A stretch of DNA of 35,515 bases from Nitrospiria bacterium (lineage in GTDB: Bacteria > Nitrospirota > Nitrospiria > JACQBZ01): the NCBI GenBank assembly GCA_035498035.1, contig DATKAN010000018.1, positions 1 through 35,515 on the forward strand, in the 5' to 3' direction. The position numbers and the translations under genes are program-made. Each line of letters opens with the position of its first letter. Position 1 is the stretch's first letter. Positions 13,868 through 22,815 of this stretch are shown here, piece after piece. The notes under the pieces are model-generated. The model did not search any database and was not told the origin of the DNA. It saw only the letters and a program-made list of their open reading frames with translations.

Positions 13868-15658
13868 GTGGCAAAACCCCCCGTCAGTTTGAATCTCGTC
13901 CGAAAACTCGTTCTGGCCTCCATTATCGTGGGTCTCCTTCCCATGATCCTGGGATTCTCCCTCAGTTATTTTTCTCAACGCAACGCCATCCGGAAAACGA
14001 TGGGATCGGCCTTTCAGGTCCTGGCTCACGAGACGGGTGACAAACTGAGCCTTCTCGTCAACGACCTTATGGACAGGGCGGTCGAGCTGGCGCGATCCGA
14101 TGCGTTGGTCCGGGCGGCCGGGGAGGCCGATCAAAAATACAATGGACTGGGTCCGGAAACGGTTCGCGAGCGGGTTGAATTCGCGGCCGCCCGCTGGCGC
14201 TCGTCCAAGGATTCGGCAGGGATGGACCGCCGGGCCGTGGAAATGCTCGAGGACTTTCGCCAGCGTAACCCGGCGCAGTATCATCTGCTCGTGTTGACGG
14301 ATCGGGAAGGGGCCTTGGTGGCCGCATCACCGCGGGATGCGGCGACCCGGTACCTCTACCGAAAGGAGATCGAGTGGGAGGCCGCATTCGACGAAGGAAG
14401 GGGAAAGCTGTTTCTCGGAGACATCACCTGGGATCCGGCCTTGTCGGCCTACACGCTCAATGTGGCGGTCCCGGTGCGCCGCGACGGAAAAATCGCCGGC
14501 GTTCTCATTATGAATCATACCGTGGATCGCTTGTTCCGATCCGTGACCGACGTGCATATCGGGCATTCGGATCACACGATGCTGGCTTCCTCGGACGGTT
14601 CGCTCCTGTTCTGCCCGATTTTCCAGATCAAGAACCATACTCTTTCGAAAGGATTCACCCGGGCCATCTTTCGGGAAAGGGACGGATGGACCACCACGGA
14701 GATGGATGTCCATTATCCCGGGCGGGAGGCGATCAACGGCTTCGCCCCGGTGACCTTCACAATCGAAGATCTCAGCCCCAAGAGCCTCGGCGGGCAGCGC
14801 TGGTTCATCTTCACCAGCCAGAATCCCGAGGAGACCTACGCGCCCTTGCGTTCCCTGTTGGGTTGGACCGCCTTTTCGGCCGGGATCGGGTCGGTCATCC
14901 TGGTGGTCCTGGCCATTCTGGTGGTCCGAACGATCGTCCGGCCGATCACGCTTCTCCAGACCCAGGCCCGCCGGATCATCCAGGGGATCCAGGCGCTTCC
15001 GATGGAACGGCGTACGACCGCGACGCCCCATGTCCTGCCAAAGATCGATATCCACACGGGGGATGAAATCGAGGACCTGGCGGGAACCTTCTACGAAATG
15101 ACCGGGGTTCTGGAGCGCACCCGGCGTTTCCTGGTCGAGACGACCCATCGTCTGGAGGAGATGGCGATCCGGGACGAATTGACGGGGCTGTACAACCGCC
15201 GGCATGTTTTGGAGGAGCTCAAGGCGGAATTCTCCCGAAGCGTGCGTTTCAGCCTCCCGCTCTCCTGCATGGAGATCGATCTGGATTATTTCAAGGAGGT
15301 GAACGATCGCTACGGTCATCAGGCGGGAGACCGCGTGTTGCGTCAGATCTCGGAGCTGTTTCAAAAAAGCTTCCGCGAGCCGGACATCCTCGCCCGGATC
15401 GGTGGGGAGGAATTTTTGGTGGTTCTGCCGCAGACCGACATGCAGGGAGCCTTGGCCAAGGCCGAGCGGATGAGGGAGCAGGTGGCGCAGCACCTGTTCC
15501 CGATCGAATACGGAAAGACGATTCGCCTGACCATCAGCATCGGGGTGGCGGCCTTTCCCGACGCACGGATCCAGATCGTCGATCACCTCGTGAAGATGGC
15601 CGACGACGCCCTCTATCAGAGCAAGCGGGACGGGCGGAATCGGGTCAGCCGGGCCTGA
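13868..15658 (+). CDS. Membrane diguanylate cyclase (extracytoplasmic sensor, HAMP, GGDEF)
   Basis: 596 residues. A first transmembrane helix (about 13-33) is followed by an extracytoplasmic region with a dCache-like layout (about 34-325, including YNGLGPETVRERVEF and LNVAVPVRRDGKIAGVLIMNH). A second helix (about 334-356), a HAMP region and a linker lead to a C-terminal GGDEF domain. The active-site loop is GGEEF (about 512-516), with RDELTGLYNRRHVLEEL at the domain start. REPD five residues before GGEEF is an intact RxxD inhibitory site, so the enzyme should make c-di-GMP and be product-inhibited. Start is GTG at 13868; no strong ribosome site is visible. The AT-rich stretch at 13785-13815 probably carries its promoter. 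Ligand unknown. Confidence 0.92.
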   Translation: MAKPPVSLNLVRKLVLASIIVGLLPMILGFSLSYFSQRNAIRKTMGSAFQVLAHETGDKLSLLVNDLMDRAVELARSDALVRAAGEADQKYNGLGPETVRERVEFAAARWRSSKDSAGMDRRAVEMLEDFRQRNPAQYHLLVLTDREGALVAASPRDAATRYLYRKEIEWEAAFDEGRGKLFLGDITWDPALSAYTLNVAVPVRRDGKIAGVLIMNHTVDRLFRSVTDVHIGHSDHTMLASSDGSLLFCPIFQIKNHTLSKGFTRAIFRERDGWTTTEMDVHYPGREAINGFAPVTFTIEDLSPKSLGGQRWFIFTSQNPEETYAPLRSLLGWTAFSAGIGSVILVVLAILVVRTIVRPITLLQTQARRIIQGIQALPMERRTTATPHVLPKIDIHTGDEIEDLAGTFYEMTGVLERTRRFLVETTHRLEEMAIRDELTGLYNRRHVLEELKAEFSRSVRFSLPLSCMEIDLDYFKEVNDRYGHQAGDRVLRQISELFQKSFREPDILARIGGEEFLVVLPQTDMQGALAKAERMREQVAQHLFPIEYGKTIRLTISIGVAAFPDARIQIVDHLVKMADDALYQSKRDGRNRVSRA

Positions 15659-15667
15659 AACCGGCGG

Positions 15668-16003
15668 TCATTTCTTCTGGAAGATCCGGTCCAACAGCGG
15701 TTTGACCTCTCCCTTCCGTTCCATCTCATCCAAGATGTCGGTGTCGCCGTAGAATTCCCCGCCGATGAAAACCTTCGGCAGCGTGGGCCAGTTGGTCATC
15801 TTGGACAGGACTTCGCGCTTCGGCATGTCGTTCAAAACGTCGATCACGGTGTAGGGATGGCCGTACTTTTCAAAGAACCGGATGGTCTCCAAAGTGAAAC
15901 CGCAACGGGGGGCTTCCTTGGTGCCCTTTCCGTAAATCAGGATCGGGTTTTCCTTGATCTCTTCATTGATGTTCTGTTCGATTTCCTGGTTTGGAACCGG
16001 CAT
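15668..16003 (-). CDS. Monothiol glutaredoxin (Grx4-like)
   Basis: 111-residue monothiol glutaredoxin, an Fe-S cluster carrier of the cytoplasm. It has the N-terminal IEQNINEEIKENPILIYGKGT, a monothiol site RCGFT (classical CGFS with Thr for Ser), FFEKYGHPYTVIDVL, WPTLPKVFIGGEFYGDTDIL (cis-Pro and GG glutathione-binding parts) and a typical C-terminus. AAAGGAG precedes the ATG at 16003. It lies 19 bases after a BolA gene in the same direction; monothiol glutaredoxins and BolA proteins form [2Fe-2S]-bridged heterodimers, so this is a functional pair. Confidence 0.93.
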   Translation of the reverse strand: MPVPNQEIEQNINEEIKENPILIYGKGTKEAPRCGFTLETIRFFEKYGHPYTVIDVLNDMPKREVLSKMTNWPTLPKVFIGGEFYGDTDILDEMERKGEVKPLLDRIFQKK

Positions 16004-16022
16004 TCAATTCTCCTTTGCCTGT

Positions 16023-16265
16023 TTAATTGGTTTCATCGGGGGTCAGCGCCTTGATCTCGACGGCATGAATCCTCCCGTCCTTCATGGGTTCGTCCAGGGC
16101 CTGATAGATCAGCCGATGGCGGTCGAGAAGCCCCTTGCCTTTAAAATGGTCGGAGACGACCCGGAGGCTGAAATGGTCCATCGTGCCGGTCCGGTCCGTC
16201 ACCGAAACCACCGCATCGGGCAGTGCGGTCCGGACATAGGCGATCAATGTGTCCTGAGCGATCAT
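16023..16265 (-). CDS. bolA: BolA family protein
   Basis: 80-residue BolA-fold protein (class II KH-like). Visible marks are the central DHFSLRVVSDHFKGKGLLDRHRLIYQAL with the conserved His used in cluster sharing, and the C-terminal IHAVEIKALTPDE. Length is typical of the short IbaG/BolA-type members. It stands directly upstream of the monothiol glutaredoxin gene. Which BolA subgroup it belongs to cannot be decided by eye. Confidence 0.92.
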   Translation of the reverse strand: MIAQDTLIAYVRTALPDAVVSVTDRTGTMDHFSLRVVSDHFKGKGLLDRHRLIYQALDEPMKDGRIHAVEIKALTPDETN

Positions 16266-16333
16266 CTATTATTATTTATACCAATGGTTCGCATTCTTGT
16301 GCAAGGGAATTGTATCGAGGCGCTTTGGTTTCC

Positions 16334-18892
16334 TCAATCCGATCGCAGGACGGCCAGGGGTTTCTGGCCCAGGAGGCGATGGGTGGTCAGGAAGCCGCCC
16401 GTCATGGTAACGATCACGGTTGCGGCCAGCCCGATCAGAAAGGTCAGGGGATAGAAGCGCCATGGAAGCTCCAAAAAGTAATGGACGATGCCCCATGACA
16501 ATCCCGTGGAGAGGAGGCCTCCGACGATCCCCGCGACGACACCGAGCAGTCCGTACTCCACGGCCATCATGGCGGCCAGCGTCGGCCGGGTCGCGCCCAG
16601 CGTTTTAAAAAGGACCATCTCGGTGCGCCGCCGCGCGCGGGTCGCGGCGATCGCTCCCGACAGCACGATCAGGCCGACCAGCAACCCGAAGCCCGCCATG
16701 AATTGGACGGTCCGGATGATCTCCCTCAGGATCCCCGCGATCGTATCCAATACTTCACGGAGGTTGATCACGGTCACATTCGGGAACGCGCCGATGACCG
16801 CGTTCTGTATCGCCAGATCTTCCTCCGGCCGCGTCGAGGCGGTCGCCACATAGGTGAGGGGGGCCCGATCCAGCGCCCCGGGGGCGAAGATGAAGAAAAA
16901 ATTGGTGGTCATGCTTCCCCAGTCCACCTCCCGGATGCTCGCGATCCGGCCCGTGACCAAAACGCCCTGGATGTCGAAGGTCACGGTGGAACCGAGATCG
17001 ATTCCGAGGTGCCGCGCCGCCTCCGCCTCGACCGAGATCGACGGGATCGAACCGGCGGCGTCCGCTCCGGAAGTCCCGCCCCACCATTGCCCCCGTTGAA
17101 GGATATTGTGGTCGGGGAGGTCTCTCTGAAACGTCAGGACGTATTCCCGCGTGAAATACCAGCCGTCGGGACGGTTTTCGGTCTGCATTTCCGAGACGGG
17201 TTTACCATCGACGGCGTGAAGCCGCGACCGGACCAAGGGGGTGAGTTGGAGCGGTCTTTTCAAGTCCCATTTCTTCATCAGGCCCTCAAACGGCGGCTTC
17301 TGGTCCGGTTGAAGATCGATGAAGAAGAGGCCGGGGGCGTCCCGGGGAACATTTTGTTGAAGTTGCGACATCAGGTTTCGCTCGACCTGAGCCAGCGTGA
17401 GCAGGATGGTCACCCCGATTCCGATCGACAGGACGATGGTGACGATCTGGCGTCCCGGACGGAAGAGGTTCCCGATTCCATACCGCAAAATGAGCGACCG
17501 GCGCAGTATGGATAAGCGTCGGCCGATCCGTTTCAACGCCCCGAGCGTCGCCCAGGCGGCCGCCAGAAGGAGCGGGACGGCCACGCCGATCGCCGCGGCC
17601 GCCCATCCGCCCAAGCGGAATGACCCGGCCTGCCAGAGCGAAAGGCCGAGGCAGCCGAGCAGTATGATTCCCGCAAGCAACCAGGTCTTTCTATCGGGGA
17701 AGCCCTTCCCTTCGGCCTCGACCTCCTGCCGAAAAACGCGGGACGGCGTCCAGCGTTGGACCATCCGCAACGGCCAGAGCGAGAAGAGGAGGGTGACCAG
17801 CAGGCCCATGGCCAGTCCCCGGACCGCCGCGAGCGGCATCGGACGGAATACGAAGTCGGGGGGAAGAAAGCCGGCCAGAAACGGAAGCAGGGCGTAATAG
17901 ACGGCCATACCCAGGAAAATTCCGATCAGGCTTCCGATCCCGCCCAGGAAAAGGGCCAGGAGAAGGTAGATCGTCAGGATCGAGGAGGACGAACAGCCCA
18001 GGCATTTCAGGATCGCGATCGTTCCGATCCGCTCGGCGAGAAAGGTATGGATGTTGCCGGCCACGCCGATGCCGCCGATGATCAACGTGATCAATCCGAC
18101 CAGGCCCAGATAGGTCGTGAAATTCTCCAGGAATCGTTTCAAGCGCGGCTGGGCGTCGCGGTAGGTATGGATCTGGACCGATTCGGAAGACCAACGGCCG
18201 GACAGTTCGGTTTTCAAGGCCTCCGGCGTTTCCGACGGCGGGAGCTTGAAAAGATACCGGTCGGTTATACGGCTTCCCGGCTGGATCAGGCCGGTTCTGC
18301 GCAGTCCCTGTTGCGAGAGAAGAACCCGCGGCCCCAGGCTGAATGTCCCGGCCACGCGATCCGGCTCCTGGCGGATCACGCCGCGGATCGTGAAGAGCGC
18401 CTCTCCCAGTTTTACGACGTCTCCGACCTGAAGATGGAGACGGATCAGGAGCGCCTCCTGGACCCAGACCGCGTCCGGATCGAGAAACGGATCGCGGGTC
18501 GAATCGGATGGAGGCGGGTCGATCCTGAGCCGGCCGTAGAATGGATAGCCGGGCTCCACCGCCTTGAGCTCGACCAGCTGGCTTAACGCGGAATCCTGTG
18601 TCATCGCCATGCCGTGCAACTCGGTCACGCGAATGAACCCGACGCCCTCGCGCGCGAGCTCCGGCAGGAAGGCCTCCTCCTTCGGCGAAAGCGGCCGATT
18701 CAGGCGGGCCTCCAGATCGGCCGCAATCAGGTTGCGCGATTCGTGAAGCGTCATCGCCTCCAGATTGGCCGAGAGGTTTCCGGTCCCGACGATGGACCCG
18801 ACGCCGATCGCGATGGAGGACAGAAAGAAAAGGAGATGCCGGTAGGAGCTGCGTGCCTCCCGCCAGGCCATTTTGAGAACGAAGCGGTTCAC
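16334..18892 (-). CDS. ybbP: ABC transporter permease, FtsX/MacB type (YbbP-like)
   Basis: 852-residue permease with two FtsX-like halves. The N-terminal helix (about 20-40) is followed by a large extracytoplasmic domain, then a group of membrane helices at about 265-430, more helices near 470, a second soluble domain and a final group of three helices (about 735-845, ending LLGQKPLAVLRSD). The size and duplicated layout match E. coli YbbP. Its start overlaps the ATPase gene by four bases (ATGA). With the adjacent ATPase it forms a type VII mechanotransmission-like ABC system rather than a classical importer; the substrate is unknown but probably envelope-related. Confidence 0.9.
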   Translation of the reverse strand: MNRFVLKMAWREARSSYRHLLFFLSSIAIGVGSIVGTGNLSANLEAMTLHESRNLIAADLEARLNRPLSPKEEAFLPELAREGVGFIRVTELHGMAMTQDSALSQLVELKAVEPGYPFYGRLRIDPPPSDSTRDPFLDPDAVWVQEALLIRLHLQVGDVVKLGEALFTIRGVIRQEPDRVAGTFSLGPRVLLSQQGLRRTGLIQPGSRITDRYLFKLPPSETPEALKTELSGRWSSESVQIHTYRDAQPRLKRFLENFTTYLGLVGLITLIIGGIGVAGNIHTFLAERIGTIAILKCLGCSSSSILTIYLLLALFLGGIGSLIGIFLGMAVYYALLPFLAGFLPPDFVFRPMPLAAVRGLAMGLLVTLLFSLWPLRMVQRWTPSRVFRQEVEAEGKGFPDRKTWLLAGIILLGCLGLSLWQAGSFRLGGWAAAAIGVAVPLLLAAAWATLGALKRIGRRLSILRRSLILRYGIGNLFRPGRQIVTIVLSIGIGVTILLTLAQVERNLMSQLQQNVPRDAPGLFFIDLQPDQKPPFEGLMKKWDLKRPLQLTPLVRSRLHAVDGKPVSEMQTENRPDGWYFTREYVLTFQRDLPDHNILQRGQWWGGTSGADAAGSIPSISVEAEAARHLGIDLGSTVTFDIQGVLVTGRIASIREVDWGSMTTNFFFIFAPGALDRAPLTYVATASTRPEEDLAIQNAVIGAFPNVTVINLREVLDTIAGILREIIRTVQFMAGFGLLVGLIVLSGAIAATRARRRTEMVLFKTLGATRPTLAAMMAVEYGLLGVVAGIVGGLLSTGLSWGIVHYFLELPWRFYPLTFLIGLAATVIVTMTGGFLTTHRLLGQKPLAVLRSD

Positions 18893-19569
18893 GAACGGGC
18901 CTGTTTCCGGTCGTCGACGATACGGCCGTCGCGCAACGTGAGGATGCGGTCCGCGTGGACGGCCAGGGTCGGATCGTGCGTGACCAGGATGAAGGTGCTC
19001 CCCCGGTCGCGATGGAGACGGAGGAGCAGTTCGATGATCCGCTGCCCGTTGGCCGTGTCCAGGTTGCCGGTGGGTTCATCCGCCAGAAGAAGCGAGGGTC
19101 GGCCGATGAAGGCCCGCGCGATCGCGACCCGCTGCTGCTCGCCCCCCGAAAGCTGGACGGGATAGTGGTCCTTCCGGTCCGTCAGGCCGACCGCTTCCAG
19201 GATGCGGAGCGCTTCCCGGTCGGCGTCGGGATCGCCGCGAAGCTCGAGGGGGATCTTGACGTTTTCAACGGCGGTCAGCGTGGGGATCAGATGAAACGCC
19301 TGAAAGACCACCCCGATCTTCTCCCGCCGCAGCCGGGCCAGCTCATCCTCGCCCAGCTCCGTCAGGGAAATTCCGTCGAACCGGATCGAGCCCGTGGTCG
19401 GCCGATCCAGCCCCGCCAGTAATCCGAGCAGTGTCGACTTCCCGCTTCCGGAGGGCCCCACCACCGCCAGGAATTGTTTTTCGGGGATCTCGAGGTCGAT
19501 TCCGTCCAGAATCGTGACCATCCTTCCGCCGCTGGGAAGTCGCATTGTCAGGTCACAGACACGGATCAT
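18889..19569 (-). CDS. ybbA: ABC transporter ATP-binding protein (YbbA/LolD type)
   Basis: 226-residue ATPase. Walker A is GPSGSGKST (about 38-46), the Q-loop lies in VFQAFHLIPTLTAVENV, the signature is LSGGEQQRVAIARA, Walker B is LLADEPTGNLD and the H-loop is LVTHDP. The sequence belongs to the LolD/MacB/YbbA branch that works with FtsX-like permeases. It precedes its permease with a four-base overlap and diverges from a TesA-like gene 86 bases away, the same arrangement as tesA/ybbA/ybbP in E. coli. Confidence 0.94.
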   Translation of the reverse strand: MIRVCDLTMRLPSGGRMVTILDGIDLEIPEKQFLAVVGPSGSGKSTLLGLLAGLDRPTTGSIRFDGISLTELGEDELARLRREKIGVVFQAFHLIPTLTAVENVKIPLELRGDPDADREALRILEAVGLTDRKDHYPVQLSGGEQQRVAIARAFIGRPSLLLADEPTGNLDTANGQRIIELLLRLHRDRGSTFILVTHDPTLAVHADRILTLRDGRIVDDRKQARS

Positions 19570-19655
19570 GGGGTTCTCAGAGGGTCATGGGTCTTATCTT
19601 GCGGTCACCGAGTATGTATTATACACTATCTTAAATATCATATCGGGAGGTTTCG

Positions 19656-20366
19656 TTGGGTAAGTTAAGGTTGGCCTGGGCGATACTTTTGCTGCTTTTC
19701 ATCAGCGGGAGCGCTTGCCGGCAGAATTCCTACGACACGACCGAGGGCCGTCCTCTCCGATCGGCCGGTTCAAAAGAAACCGTTCCTATTTCTCCGCCGC
19801 CATCCCATTCCGCTACGGAGGGTGTGATCGTCGCGTTCGGAGACAGCCTGACGGCCGGGCTCGGCGTGACGGAGGAGGAGGCCTATCCCGCCGTGCTGGA
19901 GCGGAAGATCCGCGCGGCGGGCTTTTCCTATCGCGTGGTCAACGGCGGGGTGAGCGGCGAGACGACGGCCGGCGGTCTTCGCCGGGTCCCGTGGATTTTG
20001 CAAAGCCGGCCCGAGATCGTGATCCTGGAGCTGGGCGCGAACGACGGATTGCGCGGCCTCGGCGTTGTCGAAACCGAAAAGAACCTGGCCGAAATCATCG
20101 AAGAGCTTCAAAAGGAGCATGTCCGGGTCGTCCTCGCCGGGATGCGCATGCCGCCGAATTACGGAAGGGAGTATACCGGGGCGTTCGAGAAGATTTTTCC
20201 GGAGCTGGCCGGCCGTTATCACCTGACGCTGATCCCGTTTTTTCTCGAAGGGGTCGCGGCCCGGCCGGATCTCAATCAGGCCGACGGAATCCATCCGACC
20301 GCGCTTGGGTATCAGAAAATCGTGGATAGCTTCTGGCCCCGCCTCGAACCCCTGCTCGTTCATTAG
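19656..20366 (+). CDS. tesA: TesA-like arylesterase/lysophospholipase (SGNH hydrolase)
   Basis: 236 residues. The N-terminus has a hydrophobic segment ending SGSAC (Cys21), so it is exported and perhaps a lipoprotein, although Gly at the -3 position is not ideal for a lipobox. SGNH blocks follow: FGDSLTAGLG (nucleophile Ser64), NGGVSGETTAGG, ELGANDGLRG and DGIHPTALGY (Asp210, His213). The expected activity is hydrolysis of esters, thioesters or lysophospholipids in the periplasm. It starts with TTG behind GGGAGG five bases upstream. It is divergent from the ybbAP pair. A Ser/Pro-rich linker of about 35 residues separates the leader from the enzyme. Confidence 0.9.
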   Translation: MGKLRLAWAILLLLFISGSACRQNSYDTTEGRPLRSAGSKETVPISPPPSHSATEGVIVAFGDSLTAGLGVTEEEAYPAVLERKIRAAGFSYRVVNGGVSGETTAGGLRRVPWILQSRPEIVILELGANDGLRGLGVVETEKNLAEIIEELQKEHVRVVLAGMRMPPNYGREYTGAFEKIFPELAGRYHLTLIPFFLEGVAARPDLNQADGIHPTALGYQKIVDSFWPRLEPLLVH

Positions 20367-20440
20367 GGGGGAGGTCTTCCTCCGCCATTTTTCCCGACCG
20401 AAATATAGTAACCGGTTGATTTAATTTATTAAAAATAATC

Positions 20441-20470
20441 TTGACAACTTAATTTTGACTGGTGTATAAA
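20441..20470 (+). promoter_or_regulatory. Sigma-70 promoter of the hsp20 gene
   Basis: TTGACA (20441-20446), an 18-base spacer and TATAAA (20465-20470). It lies in a very AT-rich stretch and is followed within five bases by a CIRCE operator, so a bound repressor would cover the transcription start. Confidence 0.8.
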
Positions 20471-20474
20471 TAAA

Positions 20475-20501
20475 TTAGCACTCAGCAATGAAGAGTGCTA
20501 G
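20475..20501 (+). promoter_or_regulatory. CIRCE operator (HrcA binding site)
   Basis: TTAGCACTC (20475-20483), nine bases, GAGTGCTAG (20493-20501). This is the CIRCE inverted repeat with one mismatch in the last base pair but one spacer of the canonical nine bases. It places the following small heat-shock gene under HrcA control; hrcA itself is not in the window. Confidence 0.93.
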
Positions 20502-20551
20502 CAGAAATATTCGGTATCAAGTTTAGATAAACAAGAAAGGGGGAATTCAAT

Positions 20552-21022
20552 ATGTTACCGGTCAGAAAAGATGTCGAGCGTCGTTTGGGCCTCTGGGAGC
20601 CGTTTCGGGATCTCCGAAAGATGCATGACGAAATGGACCGCTTGTTCGGCTCGTTGTGGCCGACCGGCGACGGCGATCTGACGCAAACCGCGGCATGGTT
20701 GCCCGCGGTGGACATGTACGAGGAGAAGGATCAGGTCATCGTGCAGGCCGAGCTTCCCGGAGTGAAAAAGGAGGATCTGTCTCTTTCGCTGACGGAAGAT
20801 GCGCTGACGATCAAGGCACAGCGTAAGTTCGAGCATGAAGAGAAGCGGGAAGGTTTTTTCCGGATGGAGGGCCGTTACGGCAACTTTCAGAGGACGCTGG
20901 AACTCCCGGTCCCGGTCAAGGCCGACGCCATCAAGGCCGAATACAAAGACGGCATATTGAAGATCGTCCTTCCGAAAGCGGAGGCGGCCAAGACACGCGA
21001 GATCAAGATCGACGTGAAATAA
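20552..21022 (+). CDS. Hsp20 family small heat-shock protein
   Basis: 156-residue alpha-crystallin-type holdase chaperone. An N-terminal amphipathic region (WEPFRDLRKMHDEMDRLFGSL) leads into the crystallin domain (about 50-145) with PAVDMYEEKDQVIVQAELPG, VKKEDLSLSLTEDALTIKAQR and GRYGNFQRTLELPVPV. It ends with the conserved YKDGILKIVLPK. The C-terminal IKI-like motif (REIKIDVK) used for oligomer contacts is present. AAAGGGGG lies seven to eight bases before the ATG. The gene is monocistronic: own promoter with CIRCE upstream and a strong terminator downstream. Confidence 0.95.
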   Translation: MLPVRKDVERRLGLWEPFRDLRKMHDEMDRLFGSLWPTGDGDLTQTAAWLPAVDMYEEKDQVIVQAELPGVKKEDLSLSLTEDALTIKAQRKFEHEEKREGFFRMEGRYGNFQRTLELPVPVKADAIKAEYKDGILKIVLPKAEAAKTREIKIDVK

Positions 21023-21052
21023 ACCGAGCGAATAACTGCCGGTTTTCCAGGA

Positions 21053-21086
21053 GGCGGAGCCCCGTTAAAGGGGCTCCGCCTTTTTT
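21053..21086 (+). terminator. Rho-independent terminator after hsp20
   Basis: An 11-bp perfect stem GGCGGAGCCCC/GGGGCTCCGCC with loop GTTAAA, followed by six T residues. Confidence 0.95.
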
Positions 21087-21171
21087 ATCCCGTCATCGCC
21101 TTGACTTTTCTCCGCGAAAGACGTTACGTTACAGTCGTGCGCCATCATTTTTCAAATACGCAAGGACGATC

Positions 21172-21624
21172 GTGACCGACAAGAAGGAAAGCCGTCCATC
21201 GCTTCTGGGCCTGCGCCATCTTGCTCTGCGGGTCAGCGATATGGAATCGGCCCGCGCCTTTTATCAGGAGCTCCTGGGGATGACGGTGGTGTGGGAGCCG
21301 GATCCGGAGAATGTGTATTTATCCAGCGGCTGCGATAATCTCGCCTTGCATTTGATGTCGGAGGAGGACCGGACCGCGTTTAACCCCGTGGGACAAACGC
21401 TGGACCATTTTGGTTTCGTCGTGGAGAGCCCCGAGGCGGTGGAGGGATACGAGCGGCGGATGCGCGAGGCGGGGGTTCGGATCGTCAAGCCGTTCAAGCG
21501 CCACCGGGACGGAAGCAGCTCGTTTTACATGGCCGACCCGGACGGAAACGTGATCCAGATCCTGTATGAGCCGCACATCAGTCCGATGAAGCTCGGACAA
21601 GGCTCGACCGATCCGGATCAATGA
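21172..21624 (+). CDS. VOC (glyoxalase/bleomycin resistance/dioxygenase) family protein
   Basis: 150-residue metal-dependent VOC protein with the two beta-alpha-beta-beta-beta halves: [18 protein letters not shown] with [11 protein letters not shown], and [20 protein letters not shown] with [17 protein letters not shown]. His of the first strand, Glu near the end and the paired His are at metal-ligand positions, as in glyoxalase or ring-cleavage dioxygenase relatives. Start GTG behind AAGGA. It runs convergently into ispH with a seven-base overlap. The substrate is unknown. Confidence 0.88.
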   Translation: MTDKKESRPSLLGLRHLALRVSDMESARAFYQELLGMTVVWEPDPENVYLSSGCDNLALHLMSEEDRTAFNPVGQTLDHFGFVVESPEAVEGYERRMREAGVRIVKPFKRHRDGSSSFYMADPDGNVIQILYEPHISPMKLGQGSTDPDQ

Positions 21625-22553
21625 AGGCGGACGTGCACGAGCTCCTTCGGGAGCTGGAATTGGACGTTCTCTTCCACCACGGTCCATTCCTCGACCGCGT
21701 CCGCGCCCTGGGTCTTCAGATAGTCCACCACTTCCTGCACCAGGACTTCCGGCGCGGATGCGCCGGCCGTGATCCCCACCGTTTCGACCCCCTCCAACCA
21801 GGACGGCTGAATATCCCGGAACGATTCGATCAGGTAGGCGCGCACGCCCCGCTGCTCGCTCAGCTCCTTCAAGCGGTTTGAGTTGGAGCTGTTGGGCGCT
21901 CCCAGCACCAGGAAGAGATCGGCCGTCTGCGAGACCTCCTTCACGGCGTTCTGCCGGTTCTGCGTGGCGTAGCAGATGTCCTCCTGGCGCGGCCCCTTGA
22001 TCTTCGGGAACCTCCGGTGCAGCGCCTCGACGATGTCCTTGCATTCGTCGATGCTCAACGTGGTCTGCGTGACGTAGGAGAGATGCTCGGGATCGTCCAC
22101 CGTCAGATTCTGCACGTCCTTCACCGAGCTGACGAGGTGGAACTTGTCCGGGATCTGGCCCAGCGTCCCGATCACCTCGGGATGGCCGGCGTGGCCGATG
22201 AGGATCAGTTCGTAGCCCTCGCGATGGTCCCGGTCGACCTCCTGATGGACCTTGAGCACGAGCGGACAGGTGGCGTCGATCGACTTGAGTTTTCGTTTGC
22301 CCGCATCGGTCCAGACCGACTTGGGGACGCCGTGCGCGCTGAAGATGACCGGAACGCCGTCCGGAACCTCGTTCAGCTCTTCCACGAAGACGGCGCCTTT
22401 GGCGCGGAGCGTCTCGACGACGTGGCGGTTGTGGACGATCTCGTGCCGCACGTAGACCGGCGGGCCGTAGAGCTTGAGGGCCGTCTCGACGATCTCGATC
22501 GCACGGTCCACCCCGGCGCAGAAACCTCTGGGCTTGGCCAGCAGAATCTTCAT
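21618..22553 (-). CDS. ispH: 4-hydroxy-3-methylbut-2-enyl diphosphate reductase
   Basis: 311-residue IspH (LytB), the last enzyme of the MEP isoprenoid pathway, which reduces HMBPP to IPP and DMAPP. The three Fe-S ligands are Cys12 ([10 protein letters not shown]), Cys96 ([12 protein letters not shown]) and Cys194 ([11 protein letters not shown]). The conserved HEIVHN (His41), FSAHGVP (His74), [12 protein letters not shown] (His124 region with the proton-relay Glu in HPE), the TQTTLS Thr and NSSNSNRL blocks are all present. Length is normal. No other MEP genes are nearby. It overlaps the convergent VOC gene by seven bases at its end. Confidence 0.97.
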   Translation of the reverse strand: MKILLAKPRGFCAGVDRAIEIVETALKLYGPPVYVRHEIVHNRHVVETLRAKGAVFVEELNEVPDGVPVIFSAHGVPKSVWTDAGKRKLKSIDATCPLVLKVHQEVDRDHREGYELILIGHAGHPEVIGTLGQIPDKFHLVSSVKDVQNLTVDDPEHLSYVTQTTLSIDECKDIVEALHRRFPKIKGPRQEDICYATQNRQNAVKEVSQTADLFLVLGAPNSSNSNRLKELSEQRGVRAYLIESFRDIQPSWLEGVETVGITAGASAPEVLVQEVVDYLKTQGADAVEEWTVVEENVQFQLPKELVHVRLH

Positions 22554-22658
22554 CGGAAGCTATTGTCGTCCATCCGCCCCACCGAAGTCAACTGCGGGAG
22601 GGGCCGGATGATCTGCAACGCGATGTCAGCCCATCTCCTCAATCGATCCTCGAAAATC

Positions 22659-22687
22659 TTGACAAGGTTTGGGAAAGGTGAGAGGAT
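22659..22687 (+). promoter_or_regulatory. Candidate promoter upstream of the second VOC gene
   Basis: TTGACA (22659-22664), 17 bases, GAGGAT (22682-22687). The spacer end, the -10 and the following bases (GGGAAAGGTGAGAGGATCTC then ATCGC) closely resemble the site before the catalase gene at 33927-33955. The 5' leader of about 125 bases to 22815 holds no recognisable gene. Confidence 0.5.
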
Positions 22688-22815
22688 CTCATCGCTTATT
22701 AAATCCGCACGGCGGGCGCAATCTCCGACTCTGAAAGCAGGGTTCTTTAATTTTTTGCGAACCCCGATTGATCGATCAATCCAATCATGGTTGTACCCAC
22801 CCAGAGAGCCCAAGC

